In this document: positions 22,839-31,638 of the stretch, one piece after another
Layout: each line of letters starts with the position of its first letter
Position numbering within the stretch: position 1 is the first letter of the stretch
Assembly (NCBI GenBank): GCA_015272515.1
Contig: JACYLN010000103.1
Coordinates: 1 to 33,835 of the forward strand
DNA length: 33,835 nt
Direction: 5' to 3'
Source of the DNA: Leptolyngbyaceae cyanobacterium C42_A2020_001
GTDB taxonomy: Bacteria > Cyanobacteriota > Cyanobacteriia > Leptolyngbyales > Leptolyngbyaceae
Translations under genes and position numbers: made by a program
Notes under the pieces: generated by a model
Databases searched by the model: none
Seen by the model: the letters and a program-made list of their open reading frames with translations, nothing else
Told to the model about the DNA's origin: nothing

Positions 22839-22915
22839 GTAGGTTGGGTTGAACAGTGTGAAACCCAACAACAGAATTGGTTCTGTCGGGTTACGCTAAT
22901 GCTAACCCAACCTAC
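22839..22915. repeat. GTAGGTTGGGTT palindromic dispersed repeat
   Basis: GTAGGTTGGGTT (22839-22850) pairs both with a near copy AACCCAAC (22862-22869) across the loop GAACAGTGTGA and with the distal AACCCAACCTAC (22904-22915). This is a well-known type of cyanobacterial intergenic hairpin repeat. The rest of the 22482-23011 gap is AT-rich with no gene seen. Confidence 0.8.
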
Positions 22916-23011
22916 GATTCTCAAGGGTTTCAGGAGTTGTGTCAGTCAATCAGGATCTTATTCTTTAATAGTTTTTCTTAATTAAGAACCGGATTTCACC
23001 AATATCAGTTT

Positions 23012-23206
23012 ATGGAAATTCGCGACAAACAACTGCTGAAGTTAAAAACTGAACGATCAAAGCCAAAATTTGTATTAATAGAAACAAAAACAAAAACATT
23101 CACTGATGGTTTTAAAACCAAAAAATTAAGTTCTCTAATCTACAGCTTCATGCTAGGAATTAATAAACTGAAAAGCTCTAAATATTTATTAATAAATGGA
23201 TGTTAG
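23012..23206 (+). CDS. Doubtful small Lys-rich ORF
   Basis: This 64-codon frame is AT-rich and Lys/Thr-rich (KTKTFTDGFKTKKLSS), with no clear ribosome-binding site, no recognised domain and base use unlike its neighbours. It may be chance. It is listed because it is the only plus-strand frame upstream of cpcB. Confidence 0.2.
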   Translation: MEIRDKQLLKLKTERSKPKFVLIETKTKTFTDGFKTKKLSSLIYSFMLGINKLKSSKYLLINGC

Positions 23207-23492
23207 ACAGTGTTGTAAAAACATAACTATGCAGAGCGCTAGACACAGAAAAGAACACATTTAGTTTGTGGTTTTTTAGCACCTAGCAGCACTTCTTTAA
23301 GCTCAGAAATATGGATTTAGGTGAGTTCCCACTTGGGATTGACTTATGAAAGTAGCTTTGACTTTTTAGGTGAAGCACTGAGGCGTTGCTGCTTCTATTG
23401 CTTTGTCTTAATTGGAGTGTTTTCTCTGCAATTGGGTAATGTTTTGATGCCCATATTTTTCTAAGAAAAACTGTATTTAGGAGACTGTCACG
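23207..23492 (+). promoter_or_regulatory. Upstream/leader region of cpcBA
   Basis: This 286-bp AT-rich region directly precedes cpcB and must hold its promoter and leader. Visible elements are TTGACT hexamers at 23338 and 23358, an inverted repeat TTTTTCTAAGAAAAA (23456-23470) and the AGGAG ribosome-binding site (23479-23483). I could not fix a -10 box or a known regulator site. Confidence 0.5.
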
Positions 23493-24014
23493 ATGGTACA
23501 AGATGCCTTCACCAAGGTCGTTTCTCAGGCAGATGTCCGAGGAGAATACCTTAGCCCGGGTCAGTTAGATGCTTTATTGGGATTGGTTCGCGATGGCAAT
23601 AAGCGAATTGATGTGGTGAACCGGATTTCTAGCAATGCCTCTGCGATTGTCGCCAGTGCTGCCCGGAGCTTGTTTGAGGAACAACCTCAATTGATTGCAC
23701 CGGGTGGCAATGCCTACACCAATCGTCGTGCAGCCGCGTGCTTGCGAGATTTAGAAATTATTTTGCGCTATGTCACCTATGCCGTTTTTACAGGTGATGC
23801 CAGTATTCTGGAAGATCGGGCACTTAATGGTTTACGAGAAACGTATCAGGCTCTGGGAGTTCCTGGCGGTTCAGTGGCAGCAGGAATCCAAAAGTTAAAG
23901 GAAGCCTCTCTGGCGATCGCCAATGATCCCAATGGCATTACCAAAGGCGATTGCAGCAACATTTTATCTGAAGTTGCTGGCTATTTTGATAAGGCTGCAT
24001 CTGCGGTGGGATAA
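23493..24014 (+). CDS. cpcB: Phycocyanin beta subunit, sulfur-sparing (CpcB3-like)
   Basis: This 173-residue protein is a full-length C-phycocyanin beta subunit ([70 protein letters not shown]). It carries bilins on Cys83 and Cys154 (standard beta-82 and beta-153) in phycobilisome rods. The only Met is the initiator and the only Cys are those two. Standard Met79 is Ala80, the Met of LRDME is Leu87 and Cys109 is Ala110. The conserved Asn73 that is gamma-N-methylated is kept. This matches the sulfur-sparing PC-3 known from Calothrix/Fremyella. A strong AGGAG ribosome-binding site is present. It is followed by cpcA after 77 nt. Confidence 0.95.
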   Translation: MVQDAFTKVVSQADVRGEYLSPGQLDALLGLVRDGNKRIDVVNRISSNASAIVASAARSLFEEQPQLIAPGGNAYTNRRAAACLRDLEIILRYVTYAVFTGDASILEDRALNGLRETYQALGVPGGSVAAGIQKLKEASLAIANDPNGITKGDCSNILSEVAGYFDKAASAVG

Positions 24015-24091
24015 CTCAAAGCACCTTGCTTTTATTCCATAATCACAGTCTTTTTTACTCATTGTTCAATTATCTAGGAGACATTTCATCT

Positions 24092-24583
24092 ATGGCAAAG
24101 ACTCCGTTAACCGAAGCAGTCAATGCGGCGGACTCTCAAGGTCGCTTCTTGAGCAGCACCGAATTTCAAGTTGCCTTTGGTCGATTTCGGCAGGCAGCAA
24201 ACTCTTTAGAAGCCGCAAAAGAACTGTCGAATCGGGCCCAAAGCCTGGCTGAAAATGCTGCCAACGCTGTGTACCAAAAATTCCCTTATACCACGCAATT
24301 GCAAGGACCGAATTACGCCTCTGATGCCCGGGGTCGAGCGAAGTGCGTGCGGGATATTGGCTACTACTTACGCATCGTCACTTATGCCCTGGTGGTTGGT
24401 GGCACTGGCCCGATCGATGAATATTTAGTAGCTGGATTGGCAGAGATCAATAGTGCCTTTGAACTGTCCCCCAGTTGGTATGTTGAAGCGCTCAAGCACA
24501 TTAAAGTCAATCACGGTTTATCTGGAGATCCAGCGGTTGAGTTGAACTCTTACATTGATTATGTGATCAATGCCTTGAGTTAG
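24092..24583 (+). CDS. cpcA: Phycocyanin alpha subunit, sulfur-sparing (CpcA3-like)
   Basis: This 163-residue protein is a full-length phycocyanin alpha subunit ([71 protein letters not shown]). The single Cys85 (standard alpha-84) is the bilin site. There is no Met apart from the initiator: the usual Met and Cys of YYLRMVTYC are Ile95 and Ala99. Start 24092 is chosen from homology and its TAGGAG ribosome-binding site; a frame open from 24026 adds a non-homologous hydrophobic stretch. A terminator follows at 24802 with no linker gene between, so it is a two-gene operon with cpcB. Confidence 0.95.
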   Translation: MAKTPLTEAVNAADSQGRFLSSTEFQVAFGRFRQAANSLEAAKELSNRAQSLAENAANAVYQKFPYTTQLQGPNYASDARGRAKCVRDIGYYLRIVTYALVVGGTGPIDEYLVAGLAEINSAFELSPSWYVEALKHIKVNHGLSGDPAVELNSYIDYVINALS

Positions 24584-24801
24584 TTGAGTCTCTCAGATTC
24601 AGTGGTGAATGCATCTAGCCTTTTGCGTAGTGAGTTTGAGAGTTGTTCAACCTTAGTGCGATTGGACTCCCTATCTTGAGCTTGAGAAACTGAAGATAGC
24701 CATCTGCACTCAGGGCGATCGCAGCTTTCACTTACTACGCGAACGGTTTTTCTCTAGATGCTCTCTCTGGTTTATGGATTCATTTATCTCCAATGCAATC
24801 C

Positions 24802-24833
24802 GTGTGTTGAGCAGCCCTCAGCACACTTTTTTT
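24802..24833 (+). terminator. Rho-independent terminator after cpcBA
   Basis: GTGTGTTGAG pairs with CTCAGCACAC (10 pairs, one G-U) around the loop CAGCC, followed by seven T. It lies 218 nt after the cpcA stop, and there is no open frame for a rod linker before it. Confidence 0.8.
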
Positions 24834-25323
24834 GTTGGTTGAGCATTGCTTCTTGGTAAAACCTATGGTGGCCCCTTCTAATTTTGACTGAATTAAGTGT
24901 GGGCGATCGCACTCAAGCCGCACCAGACTATGGTATTGACGTGATAAAATCACCCGATTGCAGGAAACTGTAAACTATCGACGCAAACAGTAGCAGTTTT
25001 TTACATCCTCACAACTTCCTCAAATTGTTCTTCTACTATAGGTGTATGAGCAGGTAGCCTGTCTCATCTACTCGTGTTGGCGAGGAGCGATCGCAGCAAT
25101 GCTGGCAAAAGCCCTGGTGAGGGAACATTCCAGCATCAGCGTCAGTAAAATAGGAAGAAAACGCACCCACAGAGGAGGCACCAAAATGATGAAAACAATC
25201 ATAAATTTAACAATGCCATTGGTTATCTCAATCGCTATTTAGCGGCATCTCACTGGTTTGGCTAAACCCTGAGAAAGCAAACTATCACCCACTGTAGAAA
25301 AACAATCGCACAAGGAGGCTGCT
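24834..25323. other. Intergenic region with a possible 18-residue ORF
   Basis: No rod-linker or lyase gene is visible. One short frame (25186-25242, MMKTIINLTMPLVISIAI) has a strong AGAGGAGG ribosome-binding site and a single hydrophobic segment. It could be a leader or membrane micropeptide, or the decayed start of a longer exported protein. The AAGGAGG just before 25324 serves the next gene. Confidence 0.35.
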
Positions 25324-26892
25324 ATGCATCGCTTCGATTATGTGATTTTAGGTGCTGGGTTGGGTGGACTTTCTGCCGCTGCTTGTTTAGCTCGACAGGG
25401 ATATACCGTCGCCGTTTTAGAAAAACACTATTTACCGGGGGGATGCTGTCACACCTTTGATTATGGAGAATATCGTTTTTGTGCCGATGTCCACTACATC
25501 TCACAATGTGGACCCGGAGAAACGATTCACCAATTTCTCAACTTCATTGAGCGTAACATTCCATTCAACTCTCTCAACCCTGATTGCATTGATCGAGTGA
25601 TTACACCAGATGTTGATTTCAAGATTCCGCTGGGATGGAAAGCTCTGCAAGATCGCCTGTTAGTAGAATTTCCAGACGAAGCGATCGCCATTCATCGTTA
25701 CTGTGATGCAATTCGGAATCTCCACCAAGATATCCACAACCTGACTCAAGAAGTGCACTGGTATGATCCCAAATGGTTTGATTGGTTGAAACTGCCCAAA
25801 TACTGGAATCTCTTTGCTAAGCGAGAATGGACACTGCAAGACCTGTATGATCGCATTGGGTTATCTCCCAAACTGCAAAACTTGCTCGCCGGGCAAAGCG
25901 GAGATTATGCACTGCCACCAAACGAAATTGCTTTGCTCACGCACACTTCTCTCGTTTGGGATTATTCAGAAGGTGCCTATTATCCCAAACATCACTTCAA
26001 ACAGTTTGTAGACACAATCGTAGATGCCATAACTGATAGAGGCGGCATTGTGCAGCTTTCTACACCAGTAGAACACATTGAAATTCAAAATCGTCAAGTG
26101 CAATCCATCACCGCAGCGGGTGAGCACTATCAAGCTAAGCAAGCCTATATTAGCGACCTCGATCCTAAACTCACCGTGCAGCTTATGCATTCATCTAACG
26201 CGTTGAGTTCTCGGGAATACCACCGCCTAACGGACTACACCTACTCCGCCAGCGCCTTCAACATTTACCTGGGTTTGGATAGTCGCTTTCAGCCTGAGCG
26301 CTATGGCATTGGCAACTGGAACATTTGGTACTATCCAACTGGCGATCTCAATCGAGAGTATCAGCAACAGTTACAGGGCAACCTCAGCCATCCGTGGATT
26401 TTTCTTTCTTGCCCTACAATGAAATCTGATGAACCGGGAATGGCTCCCAACGGCCATCATGTTCTGGAGATTGCGACGGTTTGCCCCTACGAACCATTTG
26501 CCCAACTTCACCAAACTGATTTGCAAGCTTACAAAGCCAAAAAACGAGACGTTTACAAAAACCTGATGACTAGTGTTCGCGAGTTGATTCCCGATGTGGA
26601 TGCTTATGCGCGAATGAAGCTCTACGGTACACCCACCACTAGCGAATATTACCTGGGGCAACCTCAGGGCAATATTTATGGCGCAAAGTTAATTCCTCGG
26701 CAAGTGGGGTTAAATCGGCTGGGATATACGACTGAATTACCTAACCTCTTTTTTGTAGGAGCCAGCGCGGGTTATCCCAGTGTGCCGGGTGTGATTGGCA
26801 ACGGCATGGATGTGGTGGAATTGCTGACCGGGCGATCGCCGTGGAGTCGGACAGTCAGGGTATTGCCTCAATCGGCCGTTGCCGTCAGTTAA
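25324..26892 (+). CDS. FAD-dependent oxidoreductase of the CrtI / retinol saturase type
   Basis: This 522-residue flavoprotein has the N-terminal FAD-binding motif YVILGAGLGGLSAAACLARQ (residues 6-25) and the characteristic KHYLPGGCCHTFDYGEYRF segment. A C-terminal second FAD contact reads NLFFVGASAGYPSVPGVIGN, followed by GMDVVELL. This is the phytoene desaturase superfamily, which includes carotenoid desaturases and isomerases and all-trans-retinol 13,14-reductase-like enzymes. The closest-looking group is the retinol saturase/CrtISO-like proteins; the substrate is unknown but probably an isoprenoid. The AAGGAGG ribosome-binding site is strong. It stands alone between the cpc terminator and the BMP gene. 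Confidence 0.88.
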   Translation: MHRFDYVILGAGLGGLSAAACLARQGYTVAVLEKHYLPGGCCHTFDYGEYRFCADVHYISQCGPGETIHQFLNFIERNIPFNSLNPDCIDRVITPDVDFKIPLGWKALQDRLLVEFPDEAIAIHRYCDAIRNLHQDIHNLTQEVHWYDPKWFDWLKLPKYWNLFAKREWTLQDLYDRIGLSPKLQNLLAGQSGDYALPPNEIALLTHTSLVWDYSEGAYYPKHHFKQFVDTIVDAITDRGGIVQLSTPVEHIEIQNRQVQSITAAGEHYQAKQAYISDLDPKLTVQLMHSSNALSSREYHRLTDYTYSASAFNIYLGLDSRFQPERYGIGNWNIWYYPTGDLNREYQQQLQGNLSHPWIFLSCPTMKSDEPGMAPNGHHVLEIATVCPYEPFAQLHQTDLQAYKAKKRDVYKNLMTSVRELIPDVDAYARMKLYGTPTTSEYYLGQPQGNIYGAKLIPRQVGLNRLGYTTELPNLFFVGASAGYPSVPGVIGNGMDVVELLTGRSPWSRTVRVLPQSAVAVS

Positions 26893-27034
26893 TCAGCTTG
26901 AAGCCGCAGCAAATGGGATTCAACCTGTGATAATAGGGGTTGATCAATTTGAGTAGCATCCATTGCTACCTGCAATTGGTGATTGTTCTGATAACCTAAA
27001 GCACAGCTTGAGTAAGTTTATTGAGGAGCTTCTA

Positions 27035-28093
27035 ATGGGTTCTTGCTCGATTTTGCAGCGATTTCAGTCTACGGTCTTGGGGTTAATCATCGTTTTACCA
27101 TTGGCAACAGTCGCAGGGTGTGCTGGGCAGCAGGCTTCCCAACCCTCTGCCTCGCCAACAACAAACCAGCCCGGTTCACCCAGCGGAAGCTCCTCAGCAA
27201 AACGTCTTGCAGTGGTTTTACCGGGAGTCCCCAACGACCAATCCTGGGATCAAGCTGCTTATGATGCTGCCCAATCATTGAAAGCGAAGGGTGTGGATGT
27301 GGTGGTGGCGGAAGCGGTTTCTCCAGCAGATGCGCCCAGAGTGTTGCGTCAGTATGCCGATGCAGGCTACACCACGATTGTGGCGCACTCATTTAACTTT
27401 CAAGATGCGGTGTTTCAGGTTGCGAAGGAGTATCCCAACGTCAACTTTGCCTGGGCGGGCGGGATCAAAAAAACTGGAGCTAATGTGGCGGACTATGACC
27501 AGCCTTTTTATCAAGGTGCTTATTTGGTGGGGTTGGTTGCTGCCAAACTCAGCAAAACCGGGAAACTGGGTGCCGTACATGGCTTTGATATTCCGGTGTG
27601 CCATGCCATGGGTGAGGCAATGTTAGCAGGGGCGAAGAAGGTGCGTCCGGATGTTCAACTGGTCGCTTCAGCGGCTGGAGATTGGTATGATGTAGCGAAA
27701 GGCAAAGAGGCAGCGATCGCTCAAGCCGAGACGGGTGTTGACTTTTGGATTGGTTGTGGAACGGGTCCGGTGTTGGGTGCGATTCAAGCCGCAAACACCA
27801 AAGGGGGATATGTGACGAGCTATGTGGGAGATATGTCATCTCAAGGTCCCAAAGTGGTTGCTGCAAACCTGATCTGGAACTTGGAACCGTTGTTTAGCAA
27901 GATGCTAGATGACACCGCCGCGAAAACGTTTTCTAACAAGTTTTATCAACTGGCAATTCCTGAAGATGTGATCCGAGTCGATGTGACTCCCGCCTTTAAA
28001 GACCAGGTGGGCGCTGATACCATTAAGGCGATTGAAGATACCCGCACCAAGATTGCATCTGGTGAAATCAAAGTTCCATTTGTGCCGAAGTAA
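27035..28093 (+). CDS. BMP/PnrA-family substrate-binding lipoprotein
   Basis: This 352-residue protein has a lipoprotein signal (LIIVLPLATVAGC, lipid-anchored Cys near residue 28) and a Pro/Ser/Thr-rich linker. The BMP domain follows: RLAVVLPGVPNDQSWDQAAY, VAKEYPNVNFAW, FYQGAYLVGLVAAKLSKTGK and IGCGTGPVLGAIQAA. BMP proteins feed ABC importers, typically for nucleosides. Start 27035 is chosen for the TGAGGAG ribosome-binding site and the signal peptide; the open frame extends to 26963. The gene ends 12 nt before the ATPase gene, an obvious operon, but no permease gene follows. Confidence 0.92.
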   Translation: MGSCSILQRFQSTVLGLIIVLPLATVAGCAGQQASQPSASPTTNQPGSPSGSSSAKRLAVVLPGVPNDQSWDQAAYDAAQSLKAKGVDVVVAEAVSPADAPRVLRQYADAGYTTIVAHSFNFQDAVFQVAKEYPNVNFAWAGGIKKTGANVADYDQPFYQGAYLVGLVAAKLSKTGKLGAVHGFDIPVCHAMGEAMLAGAKKVRPDVQLVASAAGDWYDVAKGKEAAIAQAETGVDFWIGCGTGPVLGAIQAANTKGGYVTSYVGDMSSQGPKVVAANLIWNLEPLFSKMLDDTAAKTFSNKFYQLAIPEDVIRVDVTPAFKDQVGADTIKAIEDTRTKIASGEIKVPFVPK

Positions 28094-28105
28094 TTCATAA
28101 CGCGT

Positions 28106-29728
28106 ATGCCACCAATTGATGCGATCGCGGTGAAAATGCAAGGCATCACCAAACAGTTTCATGGAGTGATTGCCAACCAACAGATCGATTTTGAAGTAAA
28201 AGCGGGTGAGATTCATGCCTTGCTAGGCGAAAACGGAGCTGGCAAAACCACGTTGATGAATATTCTCTGTGGTTTATATGAACCAGATGCAGGATCTATC
28301 TGGCTGCATGGTCAGCCCGTTCGCTTAAAATCACCCAAAGCCGCGATCTCGGCTGGAATTGGCATGGTGCATCAACATTTTCGATTGGTAGAGCGCTTTA
28401 CCGTTGCCGAAAACATTTTGCTGGGAGAAGAAAACCGTCCGTTTTTACGAGAATCGCCGCGTCAACTGCGCGATCGCCTCCAGCAGTTTGCAAATCAGTA
28501 TGGATTGAAGATTAACCCAACTGCACCGATCTGGCAGCTTTCAGTCGGTGAACAACAGCGGGTGGAGATTCTCAAAGCACTAACCCGGAATGCCAATGTG
28601 CTGATTTTGGATGAACCTACCGCCGTCCTGACTCCCCAGGAATCGGAGGCATTGATGGATACCTTAAGAACCCTCGCCTCTCAAGGAATCGCCATCATTT
28701 TTATCTCTCACAAACTCAAAGAAGTCATGGCATTGTGCCACCGCATCACCGTTTTGCGGGATGGACAAACCATGGCAACGGTCAACACTCAAGACACTAC
28801 TGAACCAGATTTAGCCCGAATGATGGTGGGGCGAGAAGTGGAACTGCGGCGGCGAGGGAGAGGGAACGAGGGGGAAGAAGATGGGAGAGACACTCAAAAT
28901 TCAAAATTCGGTTCGGCTGACTCACCGGAAGCCAAAATTCCCTTCGGTTCGACTCAGGGAGAACAAAATTCTCCAACGTCTCAATCTTCAATTTCCAAGC
29001 CCCAATCCCTAATCTCCAATCCCCCTGCTTTACAGCTCAAGAACCTTTGGGTGATGGGTGATCACGGTCTGCCAGCCTTGCGCGGAATTAATCTAACCCT
29101 GAATGCAGGGGAAATTGTTGGGATTGCGGGTGTGGATGGTAATGGGCAACGGGAGTTGGAGGAGGCGATCGCGGGCTTGCGTTCGTTGCATCAGGGTGAA
29201 ATTTGGCGGGGGGGAAATCTGGCGCACATTCCTAGCGATCGCTACTCAATGGGGATGCTGACGGAGTTTTCGGTTGCCGAAAATTTGGTATTAAAAGACA
29301 TTAACCAGGTGCCATTTTCTCGGCGAGGGGTCATTCGTCCACGTGTGATTATCAATCATGCAGTTGACCTGGTGCAACGGTATTTAATTCGGACAGCATC
29401 GGTGCGGATGCAGGCGGGCAAATTATCGGGTGGTAATGCTCAAAAGATGGTATTCGCTAGAGAACTCACGCGGGAGCATCAGGTGTTGCTAGCTGCCCAA
29501 CCCACTCGCGGCTTGGATATTAGTGCTACTGAATTTGTTCATGCTCAACTGATGACACGGCGGGATGCCGGAATTGCGGTATTACTGATTTCTACCGATC
29601 TGGATGAGATTTTGAACTTGAGCGATCGCATCGCCGTTCTCTACGAAGGGCAGATTAGCGGCTGGCTAGATAGTGCAGAACTCGACATTCATCACCTCGG
29701 CTTACTCATGGCGGGCAAGCCAGTTTGA
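28106..29728 (+). CDS. Tandem-domain ABC ATPase of the BMP-linked nucleoside/sugar importer type
   Basis: This 540-residue protein has two nucleotide-binding domains in the RbsA/YufO arrangement. Domain 1 has Walker A GENGAGKTTL (41-50), LSVGEQQRVEI and Walker B VLILDEPTAVLTP. Domain 2 has a degenerate Walker A GVDGNGQRELEE, LSGGNAQKMVFAREL and VLLAAQPTRGLD, where Ala-Gln replaces the usual Asp-Glu of Walker B, as is common for the second half of this family. It would power the importer that uses the BMP lipoprotein upstream; the permeases are not in the window. The inter-domain linker (about residues 247-305) is abnormally long, low in complexity and encoded by intergenic-repeat-like DNA. 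Confidence 0.92.
   Translation: MPPIDAIAVKMQGITKQFHGVIANQQIDFEVKAGEIHALLGENGAGKTTLMNILCGLYEPDAGSIWLHGQPVRLKSPKAAISAGIGMVHQHFRLVERFTVAENILLGEENRPFLRESPRQLRDRLQQFANQYGLKINPTAPIWQLSVGEQQRVEILKALTRNANVLILDEPTAVLTPQESEALMDTLRTLASQGIAIIFISHKLKEVMALCHRITVLRDGQTMATVNTQDTTEPDLARMMVGREVELRRRGRGNEGEEDGRDTQNSKFGSADSPEAKIPFGSTQGEQNSPTSQSSISKPQSLISNPPALQLKNLWVMGDHGLPALRGINLTLNAGEIVGIAGVDGNGQRELEEAIAGLRSLHQGEIWRGGNLAHIPSDRYSMGMLTEFSVAENLVLKDINQVPFSRRGVIRPRVIINHAVDLVQRYLIRTASVRMQAGKLSGGNAQKMVFARELTREHQVLLAAQPTRGLDISATEFVHAQLMTRRDAGIAVLLISTDLDEILNLSDRIAVLYEGQISGWLDSAELDIHHLGLLMAGKPV
28880..28985 (+). repeat. Intergenic-type repeat inserted in frame within the ABC ATPase gene
   Basis: The stretch contains CACTCAAAATTCAAAATTCG, TTCGGCTGACTCACC and CCTTCGGTTCGACTCAGGGA. 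These resemble filler repeats normally found between cyanobacterial genes. It encodes a Ser/Asn/Gln-rich linker (TQNSKFGSADSPEAKIPFGS) between two conserved ATPase domains. Confidence 0.55.
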
Positions 29729-29834
29729 AAATATAAGGTTTGCACTGGTGTAGCGTTGGGAACAACTGAGAAACAACACCAGGATAAATGGTGAGCACGG
29801 TAAAATCTCATCTATAACCTATTGCGATCGCCCC

Positions 29835-31619
29835 ATGTTCAACCATCGTCGCCGAAAGAGTGTTCCCTTGCTGCGCCAATGGATTCTGTGGAGCATCACC
29901 ATCTCAATACTGTTAATTAGTGCTGCGATCGTCCAGCCAATCGCTCTGGGGCAACTGCCATCTTTAACCACTCCCAGCGGGGTTCAGCCCCTTCCACCCG
30001 GAGTTGCACGGCGCGGCACGTTAGAGTCGGCACCAGTTCGTTTAGATGGGCAAGAATTGTTCCGAATAGCGTCCCCTACCGTATTCAACCGGAATGAACC
30101 AGGTAGTCAAATTCCGGTCGAAGTGCGTGCGAAACAAATTGAAGCAAATCTGGAACAACTGATTGCAGGTGGTCGCACAACCGATGAAGCTGTACTAAAT
30201 CCACAAACACTGCAAATTGTGACTGAAACGATAAACGGACAGCCTGTTTTATTTGTTGAAGATACCGTTTTAGCAGAACCAAAAGTATTGTTAACGGTGA
30301 CCAATGCGGCTGCCCAATATCACTCAATTAGCCAAGAGCGTCTAGCAAATCGGTGGAAAGTTATTCTAGAACGGGAATTGCGCGAAGCTCTGGAACTGCG
30401 CCAGCCTGAAGCACTACAACAACAAATTTCCACCGTGATACAGGTCATCGTCGCAACTGTGTTGTTGACGTTGGTGATAGGCAGTTTTTGGGCATTTCTG
30501 GGGCGACGCAAAAAGCGACTTGAGCAACGACAAATCGCCGAAATAGCAATTGTTCCAACAACAGAGACAACTCCGGTTGGATCGGTGGATGCAGAGTTGC
30601 AATTAGGGTTATTTCAAAGTCTACACCGCCATTTTGGATTACAACGACGACTGCACATTGTTCGATTTTTGAGATGGTTGGTGTTCTGGGCGATCGCGTT
30701 TCTTTGGGTGATTGGAATTGCTTACAGCCTCAATGCATTCCCTCAAACACGCCAGTTTGCGAGTAAGGTCATTATGATTCCAATCGTGCTGCTGATTACC
30801 TGGTTTCTCACAGGCTTAATCAATCGACTCACTGATTTTGTGACCGATCGCTTTATTCAAAGTCGAGAGCAGGAGCAATCTTTAACTGAAGCCAACCTGC
30901 AACGAATTGCCACGATCGCCAACGTCATCAAGGGAGTGAAAACAGCACTCCTCTACACGATGAGTATTCTAGGAGTGCTCCAGTGGCTGAGCTTGGCACC
31001 CGGAACCATCCTGACACTAGGAGCACTGATTGCACTGGCAATTTCATTTGCAGCTCAAAGTTTAGTCAAAGACCTGGTCAACGGATTTCTAATTCTGTTA
31101 GAAGACCAATTTCGGATTGGAGATAACATCAGAGTTGGCAATATTACTGGAATGGTCGAAAACTTAAATCTACGAATTACCCAGATCCGCAGTGACGAGG
31201 GTGGTTTAATTACCCTACCGAATAGCCTGATAGCTCAGGTAGAAAACCGATCGCGGACCTGGGCACGCACCGATTTTCAGATTGAAGTAGCATACAACAC
31301 TGATGTAGATCGTGCTCTTGCAGTGGTTCGAGAAACAGTTGATCAGATGGCACACGATCCACAATGGCAGTCGGTAATTTTAGATACTCAAGAACTGTTA
31401 GGAGTCGATCAAATTTCCCACACTGGTATTGTGATCCGCGCCTGGATTAAAACAACTCCTTTGAAACAATGGGCAACCGCACGAGAATTGCGTCGTCGTC
31501 TCAAAATTGCGTTTGATCATCATCAGATTCAAATTGGCATTCCCCAACAAATTTGGTTGGAGAATACTGCTGGCACAACCCCTGTGAATCCCCACATTTT
31601 GCGTGAATCTCAAGACTGA
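29835..31619 (+). CDS. MscS-family mechanosensitive channel
   Basis: This 594-residue protein has an N-terminal export signal or first membrane segment (about 16-38) and a soluble, presumably periplasmic part to about residue 195. Membrane segments lie at about 200-225 and 275-335, followed by the MscS core. The pore-lining helix region is ILTLGALIALAISFAAQSLV, followed by NGFLILLEDQFRIGDNIRVG and the beta domain (ITQIRSDEGGLITLPNSLIA). It opens under membrane tension to release solutes on hypo-osmotic shock. It is larger than E. coli MscS because of the N-terminal extension, as is common in cyanobacteria. It starts 106 nt after the ABC gene and may be separately transcribed. Confidence 0.92.
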   Translation: MFNHRRRKSVPLLRQWILWSITISILLISAAIVQPIALGQLPSLTTPSGVQPLPPGVARRGTLESAPVRLDGQELFRIASPTVFNRNEPGSQIPVEVRAKQIEANLEQLIAGGRTTDEAVLNPQTLQIVTETINGQPVLFVEDTVLAEPKVLLTVTNAAAQYHSISQERLANRWKVILERELREALELRQPEALQQQISTVIQVIVATVLLTLVIGSFWAFLGRRKKRLEQRQIAEIAIVPTTETTPVGSVDAELQLGLFQSLHRHFGLQRRLHIVRFLRWLVFWAIAFLWVIGIAYSLNAFPQTRQFASKVIMIPIVLLITWFLTGLINRLTDFVTDRFIQSREQEQSLTEANLQRIATIANVIKGVKTALLYTMSILGVLQWLSLAPGTILTLGALIALAISFAAQSLVKDLVNGFLILLEDQFRIGDNIRVGNITGMVENLNLRITQIRSDEGGLITLPNSLIAQVENRSRTWARTDFQIEVAYNTDVDRALAVVRETVDQMAHDPQWQSVILDTQELLGVDQISHTGIVIRAWIKTTPLKQWATARELRRRLKIAFDHHQIQIGIPQQIWLENTAGTTPVNPHILRESQD

Positions 31620-31638
31620 CCAGACTGGCAAGCACCAA

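Noticed and set aside
23381-23392. GGCGTTGCTG upstream of cpcB as a mobile-element end
   Set aside because: Only 10 bases match the MITE end, and no opposite end or interior was found nearby.
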